Shown: piece after piece, positions 55,766 through 64,000 of the stretch
Layout: every line of letters begins with the position of its first letter
How positions within the stretch are numbered: position 1 is the stretch's first letter
From: Albirhodobacter sp042466415
Lineage (GTDB): Bacteria > Pseudomonadota > Alphaproteobacteria > Rhodobacterales > Rhodobacteraceae
DNA: 64,000 nt
Direction: 5' to 3'
Assembly (NCBI RefSeq): GCF_042466415.1
Contig: NZ_JAXHCH010000002.1
Location: forward strand, 930,001 to 994,000
Notes under the pieces: generated by a model
The model's database searches: none
What the model was told of the DNA's origin: nothing
Seen by the model: the letters and a program-made list of their open reading frames with translations, nothing else
Translations under genes and position numbers: made by a program

Positions 55766-56706
55766 GCGGATCAGACTGCGCCTATTGGATTTCCTCTTTC
55801 CTTGAGGCATCCGCCGCCGAGATTGGCTCCTCCCAAAATACTCTGTTGGGATATGGTCAGGATCTCAAGGACTTCGAGGCCTATCTTATGCACCGCAATC
55901 TCGCATTTGATACCGCCAGCCGTGCCGATATCGAATCCTATCTGATCTCGTGCGAGGCGCAGGGGCTGGCGGCCTCTACCCGTGCACGGCGTCTCTCGGC
56001 CATCAAGCAGCTCTACCGGTTTGCCTATGACGACGGCCTTCGGACAGAAAATCCCGCGATCCAGATTTCCGGCCCGTCCAAAGTAAAATCACTCCCGAAA
56101 GTTCTAAGCTTGGAGGAGGTGGAGGCGCTGCTCGCGGCGGGGCGCAACCTAGGGCGCACTGCGGCGGCTCAAGCGCGCAATGCTTGTTTAATGGAACTCC
56201 TATACGCTACCGGGATGCGGGTGAGCGAGCTCGTGTCCCTGCCCGTCTCCGCCACGCGCGGCGATCCGCAGGTCCTGCTAATCCGTGGAAAAGGCGGAAA
56301 AGAGCGCATGGTGCCGCTGTCGTCCCCCGCGCGCGCGGCGCTTTCGGTCTGGCTCGGGGTGCGTGACGCGGCGCAGGAGGAAGCGCGCCTGAAACTGAAG
56401 GCACCGCCGTCGAAATTCCTGTTTCCCGCGAAGGGAAAAGAGGGCCATTTGAGCCGGATCGTATTTCACAAGGTGCTGAAAGATATCGCGATTGCCGCGG
56501 GCATCTCGCCCGACCGCGTAACGCCACATGTGCTACGTCACGCCTTTGCAACGCATCTGCTGGATGGCGGTGCTGACCTGCGCGTGATCCAGATGCTTTT
56601 GGGCCATGCCGATATCTCGACAACCGAAATCTACACGCATGTTCTGGATCAACGCCTCAAAGAACTGGTTCTGACGCACCATCCGCTTGCGCATAAATCG
56701 CCTTAA
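55762..56706 (+). CDS. xerD: Tyrosine recombinase XerD
   Basis: A 314-residue site-specific recombinase that resolves chromosome dimers at dif with XerC and FtsK. The N-terminal SAM-like domain covers about 8-95. The catalytic set is visible: R153 in ATGMRVSEL, a beta-hairpin lysine in IRGKGGKER, H256 and R259 in PHVLRHAFATHLL, H282 in LLGHADIST and the nucleophile Y291 in EIYTHV. GTG start overlapping the previous stop. It belongs to the core operon, not to a mobile element. Confidence 0.92.
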   Translation: MSGSDCAYWISSFLEASAAEIGSSQNTLLGYGQDLKDFEAYLMHRNLAFDTASRADIESYLISCEAQGLAASTRARRLSAIKQLYRFAYDDGLRTENPAIQISGPSKVKSLPKVLSLEEVEALLAAGRNLGRTAAAQARNACLMELLYATGMRVSELVSLPVSATRGDPQVLLIRGKGGKERMVPLSSPARAALSVWLGVRDAAQEEARLKLKAPPSKFLFPAKGKEGHLSRIVFHKVLKDIAIAAGISPDRVTPHVLRHAFATHLLDGGADLRVIQMLLGHADISTTEIYTHVLDQRLKELVLTHHPLAHKSP

Positions 56707-56799
56707 TCCCTTGATGTCAGGCATCAAAACCACCACTATTTGACCACGCGCGATCCTGCGCCGCGATCCATCCGCGCAGATCTCATTTGGAAAGACGCT

Positions 56800-58098
56800 A
56801 TGACCACCACGCTTGACGCCGCCTTTTGGATTTCCGCCGGGGCGATCGTTCTTCTGCTCGCTCTCTCGGGATTTTTCTCGGGGTCGGAGACCGCACTCAC
56901 CGCCGCCAGCCGCGCCAAGCTGCGCGCGAAGGCGGATCGCGGCGATGCGGGCGCCATTGCTGCGCTCGATATCACCGAGGATAACGAGCGCCTGATCGGC
57001 GCGCTTTTGTTGGGCAATAACGTTGTAAATATCTCGGCCGCCTCGCTCGCGACGGCGGTTCTCACCAAGATCTTCGGCCCGTCCGGTGTCGCTGTGGCGA
57101 CGTTGGGGATGACGATCCTTGTCCTGATTTTCTCCGAAGTGCTGCCCAAAACCTATGCCATTTCCAACCCTGAGAAAGTCGCCTCAAAGGTCTCGCGCCT
57201 CATCAAGGTTTTGATTTTCCTTCTCTCTCCGGTTGTCGCCATCGTTCGCATGATCGTTTGGGGCATATTGTGGGTCTGCGGGATGCGCACCGATAAAGAC
57301 GCCCATATGTTCAGCATCCATGAGGAAATCGCCGGCGCACTGGCGATCGGCACGTCGGAGGGCACCGTCCAGAAAGAAGATCGCGACCGCCTCTTGGGCG
57401 CGCTTGATTTGGGCAATCGTACCGTCGAAGAAATCATGCGCCACCGCAGCCAGATCGAGATGATCGACGTGGAGGATGACTCCGGCGAGATTTTGAGCGC
57501 GGTGCTCGCCTCGCCCCATACCCGTCTGCCGCTTTACAAAGGCGAGCGCGAGAATGTCGTCGGCGTGATCCATGCGAAGGACCTGTTGCGCGCGGTCGAG
57601 AAAGTCGCGCGGCGCGAGGACGGCAATCTCGCCTCCGTGGCGGAGGTCGATGTCATGAAAGTGGCAATGAAGCCCTATTTCGTGCCGGAAACCACCCCTT
57701 TAGACGAGCAAATGCGCGAGTTTCTTAAACGCCGCACGCATTTCGCCTTGGTCGTGGATGAATACGGCGATCTCAAGGGCCTCATCACGTTGGAGGATAT
57801 CCTTGAGGAGATCGTGGGCGAGATCACGGACGAACACGACCCGGCAGCGCCGGTGCCGCTCAAGCGATCGGAGGCTGGCGACTATCTTGTAGAAGGCGCG
57901 ATGACGATTCGCGATTTGAACCGGATGATGGATTGGTCCCTGCCTGACGAGGAGGCCAACACCGTTGCAGGTCTGGTCATTCATGAAGCACAGCTGATCC
58001 CGTCACAAGGTCAGGTCTTCTCGTTCCACGGGTTCCGGTTTGAAGTCACAGGCCGCAAGGACAACCGCGTAACCACCCTGAAAATCAGGCCGCTCTAA
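56800..58098 (+). CDS. CNNM/CorC-type hemolysin-domain transporter
   Basis: A 432-residue membrane protein. Residues about 1-190 are a CNNM (DUF21) membrane domain with SGFFSGSETALTAASRAKLR and LLGNNVVNISAASLATAVL; a CBS pair (about 205-330) contains RTHFALVVDEYGDLKGLITL; and a CorC_HlyC domain closes the protein (ANTVAGLVIHEAQLIPSQG). Relatives take part in magnesium or cobalt balance; transport itself is not proven for most. ATG 56800 follows GGAAAG; a TTG 60 bases earlier is rejected. Confidence 0.88.
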   Translation: MTTTLDAAFWISAGAIVLLLALSGFFSGSETALTAASRAKLRAKADRGDAGAIAALDITEDNERLIGALLLGNNVVNISAASLATAVLTKIFGPSGVAVATLGMTILVLIFSEVLPKTYAISNPEKVASKVSRLIKVLIFLLSPVVAIVRMIVWGILWVCGMRTDKDAHMFSIHEEIAGALAIGTSEGTVQKEDRDRLLGALDLGNRTVEEIMRHRSQIEMIDVEDDSGEILSAVLASPHTRLPLYKGERENVVGVIHAKDLLRAVEKVARREDGNLASVAEVDVMKVAMKPYFVPETTPLDEQMREFLKRRTHFALVVDEYGDLKGLITLEDILEEIVGEITDEHDPAAPVPLKRSEAGDYLVEGAMTIRDLNRMMDWSLPDEEANTVAGLVIHEAQLIPSQGQVFSFHGFRFEVTGRKDNRVTTLKIRPL

Positions 58099-58103
58099 CG
58101 CTA

Positions 58104-58143
58104 AAAAATACGGGCCTCGGGGAGACTATCCGCCGAGGCCCGT
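58104..58143. terminator. Terminator between the CorC-like gene and sufS
   Basis: ACGGGCCTCGG (58110-58120) pairs with CCGAGGCCCGT (58133-58143) perfectly; an A-run before it forms a T-run on the minus strand, ending the suf operon. The plus-strand side may serve the CorC-like gene. Confidence 0.82.
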
Positions 58144-58169
58144 ACCTTACTTGCGAAACGGTGCGCGTT

Positions 58170-59390
58170 TTAGCCCAAAAGCTCATGGCAAAGCTCCAAC
58201 GCCGATACCAGCGCATCGACTTCCTCGACCGTGTTATACATCCCGAACGAGGCGCGTGCCGTGGCCGATAGGCCCAGAAATTGCATCAGCGGCATCGCGC
58301 AATGCGACCCTGCCCGCACGGCAACGCCGCGCTTGTCGAGGATCGTTGAAATATCATGCGCATGCGCGGAACCGCTCAGCGTCATCGAGAAAATCGCCCC
58401 TTTGTCCGGCGTATTCCCCTGAATGTTCAACCAGTTGAGCCCTGCAAACCGCTCGGTCGCGTAATCGCGCAGACGGGTTTCATGCGCCGCGATATTATCC
58501 ATGCCGACGCCCATCATATAGTCGATGGCAACACCCATCCCGTATTGCTGAACAATCCCTGGCGTGCCCGCCTCGAACTTCATTGGCGGGGTGTTATAGG
58601 TCACGCTATCGCGGGTGACTGTGTTAATCATGTCGCCGCCGCCCAAGAAAGGCCGCATCTCGGCCTGACGCTCATGGCGGATATAGATCGCGCCCGATCC
58701 GCTCGGACCGTAGAGTTTATGACCGGTAATCGCGTAAAAATCGGCGCCAATATCTTGCACATCCACCGGCATATGAACCGCAGCCTGCGATCCGTCAACC
58801 AACACCGGAACGCCCTTCGCCCGCGCCCCTGCACAAATCGATTTCACATCGACCAACGTTCCCAACACGTTTGACATATGCGTCACCGCGACAAGTTTCG
58901 TCTTCGGCCCGATCGCGGCCAGCACCTTCTCGGCGGGCAAGCTGCCATCTGCCTCCGGCTCGACCCATTTCAGCACAACACCAAGCCGCTCCCGCAAGAA
59001 ATGCCACGGCACGATATTGGCGTGGTGCTCCAACACCGAAAGCACAATCTCGTCGCCCGCCTCAAACCGCGGCGCAGCCCAAGCGTAGCTGACGAGGTTA
59101 ATCCCCTCCGTCGAGCCCGTGGTGAAGATGATGTCATCCTCCGACGCGGCATTCAGGAAGCGTGCGACGATCCCACGCACGGCCTCATATTTCTCGGTCG
59201 CAATCGTCGACAGCGTGTGAAGACCGCGATGCACGTTGGAGTAATCCTCCTCATACATCCGCGTCATCGCATCGATCACGACGCGGGGCTTTTGGGCCGA
59301 TGCCCCGTTATCAAGGTAAACCAAAGGCTTACCATTCACTTCGCGCGAAAGAATCGGGAAGTCAGCGCGGATTTTCTGGATATCGAACAT
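58170..59390 (-). CDS. sufS: Cysteine desulfurase SufS
   Basis: A 406-residue PLP enzyme that takes sulfur from cysteine for Fe-S cluster assembly. The PLP lysine K225 lies in YAITGHKLYGPSGSGAIY, and the persulfide cysteine C364 in AVRAGSHCAMPLM marks the type II (SufS/CsdA) form. Last gene of the suf operon in this window, three bases after a YIP1-family gene. No sufE gene is seen next to it. Confidence 0.95.
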   Translation of the reverse strand: MFDIQKIRADFPILSREVNGKPLVYLDNGASAQKPRVVIDAMTRMYEEDYSNVHRGLHTLSTIATEKYEAVRGIVARFLNAASEDDIIFTTGSTEGINLVSYAWAAPRFEAGDEIVLSVLEHHANIVPWHFLRERLGVVLKWVEPEADGSLPAEKVLAAIGPKTKLVAVTHMSNVLGTLVDVKSICAGARAKGVPVLVDGSQAAVHMPVDVQDIGADFYAITGHKLYGPSGSGAIYIRHERQAEMRPFLGGGDMINTVTRDSVTYNTPPMKFEAGTPGIVQQYGMGVAIDYMMGVGMDNIAAHETRLRDYATERFAGLNWLNIQGNTPDKGAIFSMTLSGSAHAHDISTILDKRGVAVRAGSHCAMPLMQFLGLSATARASFGMYNTVEEVDALVSALELCHELLG

Positions 59391-59393
59391 AGT

Positions 59394-60011
59394 TTAAACC
59401 CCTGCTACGGGCGCTATGCCAAGCACCGAAAGTAAAAGCATAAAGACCGTCCCCGCGCCAAACAGCGTGGCAATCATTCCGATCAAGACGGCGGGCGTGC
59501 TGGTGAATCCATGCAGCCCCTTCACAAAGCCGACAAGCATCACACACAGCAAAATGATCGAAATCATCCCTAGCAGCGAGGAGATCAGAACGACGAAGCC
59601 GCTCGGGAAGATCGGAAAGACAAATAGCGCCAAGGCAAGCTGCGCAAGTTGGATCACGAGGAGCGTTGCCTCAATCCAGACGACGAGGAGCAATGCATCC
59701 TCAAACCGGCCTTTGCCGCCAAAACTGCGGCCGACGAAGGCCATTGTCGCTGCGATGAACAAAATACCCGCCGCTTGCACGAAAGCCATGCGCAGCGGGG
59801 ATGACATCAACGCGCTGAAAGGCGATGCGCCCTCTGTTGGCGTGCCATAAATCATCGTCAAAAGCGCGGTTGCCAGCGCCGAAATCACCACCACCGCCGC
59901 AAGCCCGAGCCAGCGCGCCTCACGCGGGATGCTCAAGCCAAGGATTGCGGGCACGGTTTTCGCAGGTTCACGCACCGCCGCGCGCATGAGGGTCGCGATC
60001 TGTTGCCACAT
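59394..60011 (-). CDS. YIP1-family membrane protein A
   Basis: A 205-residue integral membrane protein with about five hydrophobic helices (WLGLAAVVVISALATALLT, AFVQAAGILFIAATMAFVG, LVVWIEATLLVIQLAQLALA, SGFVVLISSLLGMISIILL, TPAVLIGMIATLFGAGTVF). The spacing matches the bacterial YIP1 family. It overlaps YIP1 gene B by one base and lies just before sufS, so it is co-expressed with Fe-S assembly. No function is known. Confidence 0.75.
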   Translation of the reverse strand: MWQQIATLMRAAVREPAKTVPAILGLSIPREARWLGLAAVVVISALATALLTMIYGTPTEGASPFSALMSSPLRMAFVQAAGILFIAATMAFVGRSFGGKGRFEDALLLVVWIEATLLVIQLAQLALALFVFPIFPSGFVVLISSLLGMISIILLCVMLVGFVKGLHGFTSTPAVLIGMIATLFGAGTVFMLLLSVLGIAPVAGV

Positions 60012-60505
60012 TATGATGCTTCCGCTCCTTGTTCAAATTCCGCCACGCGCAAGGACGCCCCCCAAATCAGTGCGAAGATCGCCGCAATCGCAAGCCCAAG
60101 CAGGCTTGATTGCTGGCCCGCGCCGATAAAGCCCGCCACTAAGCCATGCAACAACATAAGCGGCGAAATCACCAGCATCGACCAGAACAACGCCTGCCGT
60201 GCGCGGTAAAAACTTCCCCGCCCCCCGAGGATTTTGGCGACGAGATGACTGACCGCGGCAATCAGATAGAAAACGGGAACCATCGCCAAAAGCGCGAGCG
60301 CCGTCCCCATCATCAGACCAACGAGCGGTTGATCGGCCTGAAACGCCTCTCGCGACAAACGCGGCCACTGGCCGATGAAAATCACGATCAGCGCCGCAAG
60401 CAAGAAGGTCAACGCTCGCGGCTCGGATTTAAGCCGCGAGAGATGTTCACGCATCACCGCACGCGGGGTGCGGTAGCTGCGACGGATGTCGTCGACCGCC
60501 GCCAT
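60011..60505 (-). CDS. YIP1-family membrane protein B
   Basis: A 164-residue membrane protein with four hydrophobic helices and a basic N-terminal region (MAAVDDIRRSYRTPRAVMRE). It is a relative of its neighbour and probably its partner: the two are coupled by a one-base TAATG overlap. It starts one base after the sufD stop. An 11-codon longer frame would run into sufD and is less likely. Function unknown. Confidence 0.72.
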   Translation of the reverse strand: MAAVDDIRRSYRTPRAVMREHLSRLKSEPRALTFLLAALIVIFIGQWPRLSREAFQADQPLVGLMMGTALALLAMVPVFYLIAAVSHLVAKILGGRGSFYRARQALFWSMLVISPLMLLHGLVAGFIGAGQQSSLLGLAIAAIFALIWGASLRVAEFEQGAEAS

Positions 60506-60506
60506 G

Positions 60507-61727
60507 TTAGCTCTTGTGCCGGTTGAGCCAAGCCTCAAGACGCTCGGCGATCAGATCGCGCAGCGACTCCTCCTCGATCTCCTCCAACGCATCCGCGAGG
60601 AAGGACAGAACGAGCAGCGCACGCGCTTCTTCCATCGGAACGCCGCGCGAGCGAAGGTAGAACAGCGCCGTCTCGTCAATCGCGCCAGTCGTCGAGCCAT
60701 GCGAACATTTCACATCATCTGCATAGATTTCCAACTCGGGCTTCGCGAGGAATTGCGCGTTATCATCGAGCAAAAGCGATTGCGAAATCTGATAGCCATC
60801 GGTCTTTTGCGCGCCCTGCGTGACAAGGATTTTTCCTTGGAAAACCCCCGTCGCCCCGTTTTTGAGCACCTTTTTGAAAACCTGACGGCTTTCACAGCGC
60901 TCTCCGCGGTGGGTGATGAAGATCGTATCATCGTGGTGGAACGGATCTTTCAGCCCGTCGCCCAAAGCCGCGCCCGCGACATGCGCGAAAGCGTCGCTGC
61001 CGACGATATCAATCACACATTCATTGCGGGTCAGTGCGCCGTTCGCCGTGAGAGTGAAGCTCTTGAACAAAGCCTCGCTCGCCACACGCGCGAAGATATG
61101 CGTGATTGCCCGCCGCTCCTGATCGCGTCCTTGGGTGCGGATGTGATGGAAACGCGATGTCGCCCCCAAATCCACTTCCAGCACGTTGTTGAACCGCGCG
61201 CCGGCTGGCCCGCTCTCCAACAAGGTGAGCTCGGCCCCCGCTTCCAGCTTAATGCAATGATGGAGGATCGGGTCGGAAACCTCTGATTTATGGTGATAAA
61301 TCAACTCGACAGGTTTCTCGGCCTTGCCGGTAACGCGGATCAGGACACCGTCGGTTGCAGATGCGGTGTTCAGCGCCGCAAGCGGCCGCTTTACCGGCGT
61401 CTGGCCGTCTTTTTCCAACGCACCGTAGATCTCATCCGCCCATGCGGGCAAGCCATCAGCGAGACGCGAGAGTTCAATCCCCGCCATCGCCAGATCGCCG
61501 GAGGCTGCTGCGTCAAAGACGCCGTCGTTAAACACGATTTTCAAACTATCGACGGTGTCGAAAATCGGTGTCTCGCCGCCATCATCGAACACGGCAGCCT
61601 TCGCTACCTCGGCGGATACGAGGTCGCGCGGATCGGTGTAGCGCCAATATTCATCGCGCTTGGTGGGCAGGATCGCCGCCCGCTCGGCGGCTTGCGCGCG
61701 CGCCTGTTGAAGCGTTTCCTCCGTCAT
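60507..61727 (-). CDS. sufD: Fe-S cluster assembly protein SufD
   Basis: A 406-residue subunit of the SufBCD scaffold, homologous to SufB. The right-handed helix core and the C-terminal signature are visible: KCSHGSTTGAIDETALFYLR and SRGVPMEEARALLVLSFLAD. In the family SufD works with SufB on the cluster and contacts SufC ATPase. It begins at the end of sufC through a one-base overlap, in the order sufB-C-D. Confidence 0.94.
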   Translation of the reverse strand: MTEETLQQARAQAAERAAILPTKRDEYWRYTDPRDLVSAEVAKAAVFDDGGETPIFDTVDSLKIVFNDGVFDAAASGDLAMAGIELSRLADGLPAWADEIYGALEKDGQTPVKRPLAALNTASATDGVLIRVTGKAEKPVELIYHHKSEVSDPILHHCIKLEAGAELTLLESGPAGARFNNVLEVDLGATSRFHHIRTQGRDQERRAITHIFARVASEALFKSFTLTANGALTRNECVIDIVGSDAFAHVAGAALGDGLKDPFHHDDTIFITHRGERCESRQVFKKVLKNGATGVFQGKILVTQGAQKTDGYQISQSLLLDDNAQFLAKPELEIYADDVKCSHGSTTGAIDETALFYLRSRGVPMEEARALLVLSFLADALEEIEEESLRDLIAERLEAWLNRHKS

Positions 61728-62497
61728 TAAAGAACCCCCTCGATCCCATGCTCTTTCAGGATCTCGGCATAGCCGTTCTTCTCGACTTCAAGCGCAAGCT
61801 CGGGGCCGCCCGTTTTGATGATGCGACCATCCGCCATGATATGCACGACATCCGGTTTAATGTGATCCAGAAGACGCTGATAATGCGTGATCACGAGGAA
61901 CGACCGCCCCGCATCGCGCAGCGCATTCACGCCATCCGCAACAAGCCGCATCGCATCCACGTCGAGGCCGGAATCGGTCTCATCCAAGATGCACATTTTG
62001 GGCTCGAGCATCGCCATTTGCAGGATCTCGTTGCGCTTTTTCTCACCGCCGGAGAACCCGACATTGACCGGACGCTTGAGCATATCCGCATCAATCTTGA
62101 GCGATTTCGCCTTCGCGCGCACGACTTTGAGGAACTCTGCTGCCGACATCTCCTCCTCGCCGCGCAGCTTGCGCTGTGCGTTCACTGCGGTGCGCAGGAA
62201 GGTCATGTTGCCAACGCCCGGAATCTCGACCGGGTATTGGAACGCGAGGAACAACCCTGCCGCAGCGCGCTCCTCTGGGTCCATCTCGAGGATTTCTTCC
62301 CCCTCAAGAAGCGCCGAGCCATCGGTCACTTCATAGCCATCTTTGCCCGACAATACATAGGACAAAGTCGACTTCCCCGAGCCGTTCGGCCCCATGATCG
62401 CATGCACCTTGCCGTCTTCGACGGTCAGGTTCACACCTTTAAGGATGACTTTATCTTCTTCTTCAAGTTTGACGTGCAGGTTCTTGATCTCAAGCAT
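61727..62497 (-). CDS. sufC: Fe-S cluster assembly ATPase SufC
   Basis: A 256-residue ABC-type ATPase of the SufBCD complex. Walker A is GPNGSGKSTLS, the ABC signature NVGFSGGEKKRNE, Walker B CILDETDSGLD, and the H-loop VITHYQRLL. It drives Fe-S assembly, not transport, since no membrane subunit is present. It lies 9 bases after the YbjQ gene and overlaps sufD by one base. Confidence 0.97.
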   Translation of the reverse strand: MLEIKNLHVKLEEEDKVILKGVNLTVEDGKVHAIMGPNGSGKSTLSYVLSGKDGYEVTDGSALLEGEEILEMDPEERAAAGLFLAFQYPVEIPGVGNMTFLRTAVNAQRKLRGEEEMSAAEFLKVVRAKAKSLKIDADMLKRPVNVGFSGGEKKRNEILQMAMLEPKMCILDETDSGLDVDAMRLVADGVNALRDAGRSFLVITHYQRLLDHIKPDVVHIMADGRIIKTGGPELALEVEKNGYAEILKEHGIEGVL

Positions 62498-62506
62498 ATT
62501 TTTTCC

Positions 62507-62821
62507 TTAGTCGATGGTGACGGCGGTGCCGGAAACCGACACCATCAGCATGGATTTCCCGACGACCTCATAATCGAGATCGACGCCGATGACCGCGTTC
62601 GCGCCCAAACGCGCGGCACGGGCTTCCAGCTCTTTGAGCGCGGTTTCGCGCGCATCCGCCAGTTTGGATTCATAAACGGAGGAACGTCCTCCGAAGAAAT
62701 CGGTGAAATTGGCGAAAACGTCGCGCACGACATTCGCGCCCATGATTGCCTCGCCCGTCACGATGCCGTGGTAGGCGAGCACATTATGCCCTTCAATTCC
62801 GTTTGTCGTCGTGCAGATCAT
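62507..62821 (-). CDS. YbjQ/UPF0145 family protein
   Basis: A 104-residue cytoplasmic protein of the YbjQ family, built as a pentamer in relatives and called heavy-metal-binding by sequence only. It shows [40 protein letters not shown] and [11 protein letters not shown] 62821 follows GAGGGC; the longer frame overlaps the preceding small gene. Placement inside the suf operon suggests a link with metal or Fe-S handling, which is an inference. Confidence 0.85.
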   Translation of the reverse strand: MICTTTNGIEGHNVLAYHGIVTGEAIMGANVVRDVFANFTDFFGGRSSVYESKLADARETALKELEARAARLGANAVIGVDLDYEVVGKSMLMVSVSGTAVTID

Positions 62822-62828
62822 TGCGCCC

Positions 62829-63005
62829 TCATTCCGCTTTGCGCTGCTTGCGCAGGAACCGCCAAACGGCGAGGCCACAGAAATACAGGAGCGCAAATGC
62901 CGCCATCGGCCCCGCGATCGTGGCGCGCGGCCAGTCGAAGATGAACACCATCCCCACGCCCCACAGCAACGTCACAAACGCGGTTTGATAGACGAGCGCG
63001 CGCAT
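62829..63005 (-). CDS. Small membrane protein of the suf operon, 58 residues
   Basis: A frame of 58 codons between sufB and the YbjQ gene, coupled to the sufB stop by a one-base TGATG overlap. Two hydrophobic helices ([16 protein letters not shown] and [20 protein letters not shown]) and a basic C-terminus ([10 protein letters not shown]). Codon use fits the operon, so it is very likely real though below the size limit of many gene callers. No family recognised. Confidence 0.75.
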   Translation of the reverse strand: MRALVYQTAFVTLLWGVGMVFIFDWPRATIAGPMAAFALLYFCGLAVWRFLRKQRKAE

Positions 63006-64000
63006 CAGCCAACAGACCCTTCGAGCGAAATCGCAACAAGCGCCTGTGCTTCCATTGCGAATTCCATCGGCAAGGCTTGCAATACGTCTTTGCAGAACCC
63101 GTTAACGACCAATGCCACGGCTTCTTCCTCGCCCATGCCACGCGCGCGGCAATAGAACAGCTGCTCATCATCGACCTTCGAGGTTGTTGCCTCGTGCTCG
63201 ACGCGGCTCGAATTGTTTTTCACCTCGATATACGGCACGGTATGCGCCCCGCATTGATCGCCGATCAACAAGCTGTCGCATTGTGTGTAGTTGCGCGAAT
63301 TCGTCGCCTTAGGGTGCATCGACACGAGGCCACGGTAGGTATTTTGCGCTTTGCCGGCCGAAATCCCTTTCGAGACGATCCGGCTTTTGGTGTTTTTGCC
63401 AAGGTGGATCATCTTCGTGCCGGTATCGGCCTGCTGCATGTTGTTCGCGATGGCGATCGAATAGAACTCGCCCTGCGCGTCATTGCCGCGCAAGATGCAC
63501 GACGGATATTTCCACGTGATCGCGGAGCCGGTTTCCACCTGCGTCCACATCACCTTCGCGCGGTCGCCGCGGCAATCAGCACGCTTGGTCACGAAGTTAT
63601 AAATACCGCCCTTGCCGTTTTCGTCGCCCGGGAACCAGTTTTGAACGGTCGAGTATTTCACCTCGGCGTCTTCGAGAATAACGATCTCGACGACGGCCGC
63701 GTGAAGCTGCGCCGTGTCGCGCTTGGGAGCGGTGCAACCTTCCAAGTAGCTGACATAGCTTCCTTTTTCGGCCACGATCAGGGTACGCTCAAACTGGCCT
63801 GTATTTTCCGCATTGATGCGGAAATAGGTCGACAGCTCCATCGGGCACTTGGTCCCCTCAGGGATATACACGAACGAGCCATCCGAAAAGACAGCGGAAT
63901 TGAGCGTAGCGAAATAGTTATCGGACTGCGGCACGACCGACCCGATATATTTCTTCACCAACTCCGGATGCTCTTTGATTGCTTCCGAGATCGAGCAGAA
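63005..64000 (-). CDS. sufB: Fe-S cluster assembly protein SufB (cut by window end)
   Basis: The last 331 residues of SufB; the start lies beyond 64,000. Typical segments are [22 protein letters not shown] [70 protein letters not shown] and the C-terminal [15 protein letters not shown] with the conserved cysteine region. SufB is the main scaffold where clusters form, with SufC and SufD. The operon promoter and any iron regulator (IscR/Irr) site are outside the window. Confidence 0.96.
   Translation of the reverse strand, partial: FCSISEAIKEHPELVKKYIGSVVPQSDNYFATLNSAVFSDGSFVYIPEGTKCPMELSTYFRINAENTGQFERTLIVAEKGSYVSYLEGCTAPKRDTAQLHAAVVEIVILEDAEVKYSTVQNWFPGDENGKGGIYNFVTKRADCRGDRAKVMWTQVETGSAITWKYPSCILRGNDAQGEFYSIAIANNMQQADTGTKMIHLGKNTKSRIVSKGISAGKAQNTYRGLVSMHPKATNSRNYTQCDSLLIGDQCGAHTVPYIEVKNNSSRVEHEATTSKVDDEQLFYCRARGMGEEEAVALVVNGFCKDVLQALPMEFAMEAQALVAISLEGSVG

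Noticed and set aside
55762..56706. XerD as the integrase of a mobile element
   Set aside because: It is in a core operon with overlapping genes and no att sites, cargo or tRNA nearby; the sequence is of the chromosomal XerD type.
61568..62944. 458-codon plus-strand frame across sufD, sufC and ybjQ
   Set aside because: Covers three real minus-strand genes and has no recognisable domain.

Overview
The window is chromosomal DNA of an alphaproteobacterium, most likely Rhodobacteraceae (Rhodobacter/Roseobacter group). The evidence is gene order: dusB(nifR3)-ntrB-ntrC-ntrY-ntrX followed by trkA-trkH-hfq-hflX; sufB-C-D-S with small membrane proteins inside the operon; fused ispDF; divergent DUF6456/DUF6477 genes; and NtrC and NtrX proteins without GAFTGA loops. 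Codon use is GC-rich, coding density is high and many genes overlap by ATGA or TAATG. No genome name can be given from the sequence alone.

Layout. 1-7.7 kb: end of gmk, a gamma-carbonic-anhydrase-like protein, an orphan receiver-like protein, phoR behind a PHO-box-like repeat, pgm, a quinone oxidoreductase, then rpe, gph and a DUF442-type phosphatase. 7.8-9.2 kb: a solo LuxR-type regulator and a 516-base intergenic stretch rich in tetraloop hairpins. 9.2-23.4 kb, all on the minus strand: tsf, rpsB, hflX, hfq, trkH, trkA and the ntr regulatory operon. 23.7-25.8 kb: ispDF-pgpA-pncC as a coupled operon. 25.8-34.4 kb: an ammonium transporter whose start codon lies in a hairpin, a COQ10-like protein, lipA, a peroxiredoxin, the DUF6456/DUF6477 pair, a HerA-like ATPase, two probable small RNA units in tandem, and an IalB-family protein. 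34.5-41.2 kb: an acp-ketosynthase-lpxD lipid A cluster, an L,D-transpeptidase beside a YcbK-like peptidase, and a GAF histidine kinase broken by an in-frame amber codon.

41.2-43.9 kb is the only clearly accessory region. It is a decayed integrative element or prophage against the 3' end of tRNA-Arg(CCG). It holds the frameshifted C-terminal remnant of a tyrosine integrase, several tiny phage-like genes, and two 158-base copies of one short gene flanking an AT-rich alpha/beta hydrolase gene.

43.9-64.0 kb returns to core genes: tRNA-Arg, mfd, ssb, a lytic transglycosylase, a SYLF lipoprotein, hemB, aroB-aroK, a coupled small protein/553-residue secreted protein/xerD operon, a CNNM/CorC-like transporter, and the suf Fe-S assembly operon, cut by the window end inside sufB.

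Themes: nitrogen control (ntr genes, amt), phosphate control (phoR), envelope building (lpxD, ldt, transglycosylase) and Fe-S/lipoate cofactor supply (suf, lipA). The signals most worth following are the two tandem small-RNA candidates near 33.3-33.5 kb, the structured intergenic region near 8.8-9.1 kb, the hairpin over the amt start, and the tRNA-Arg island with its duplicated short gene.
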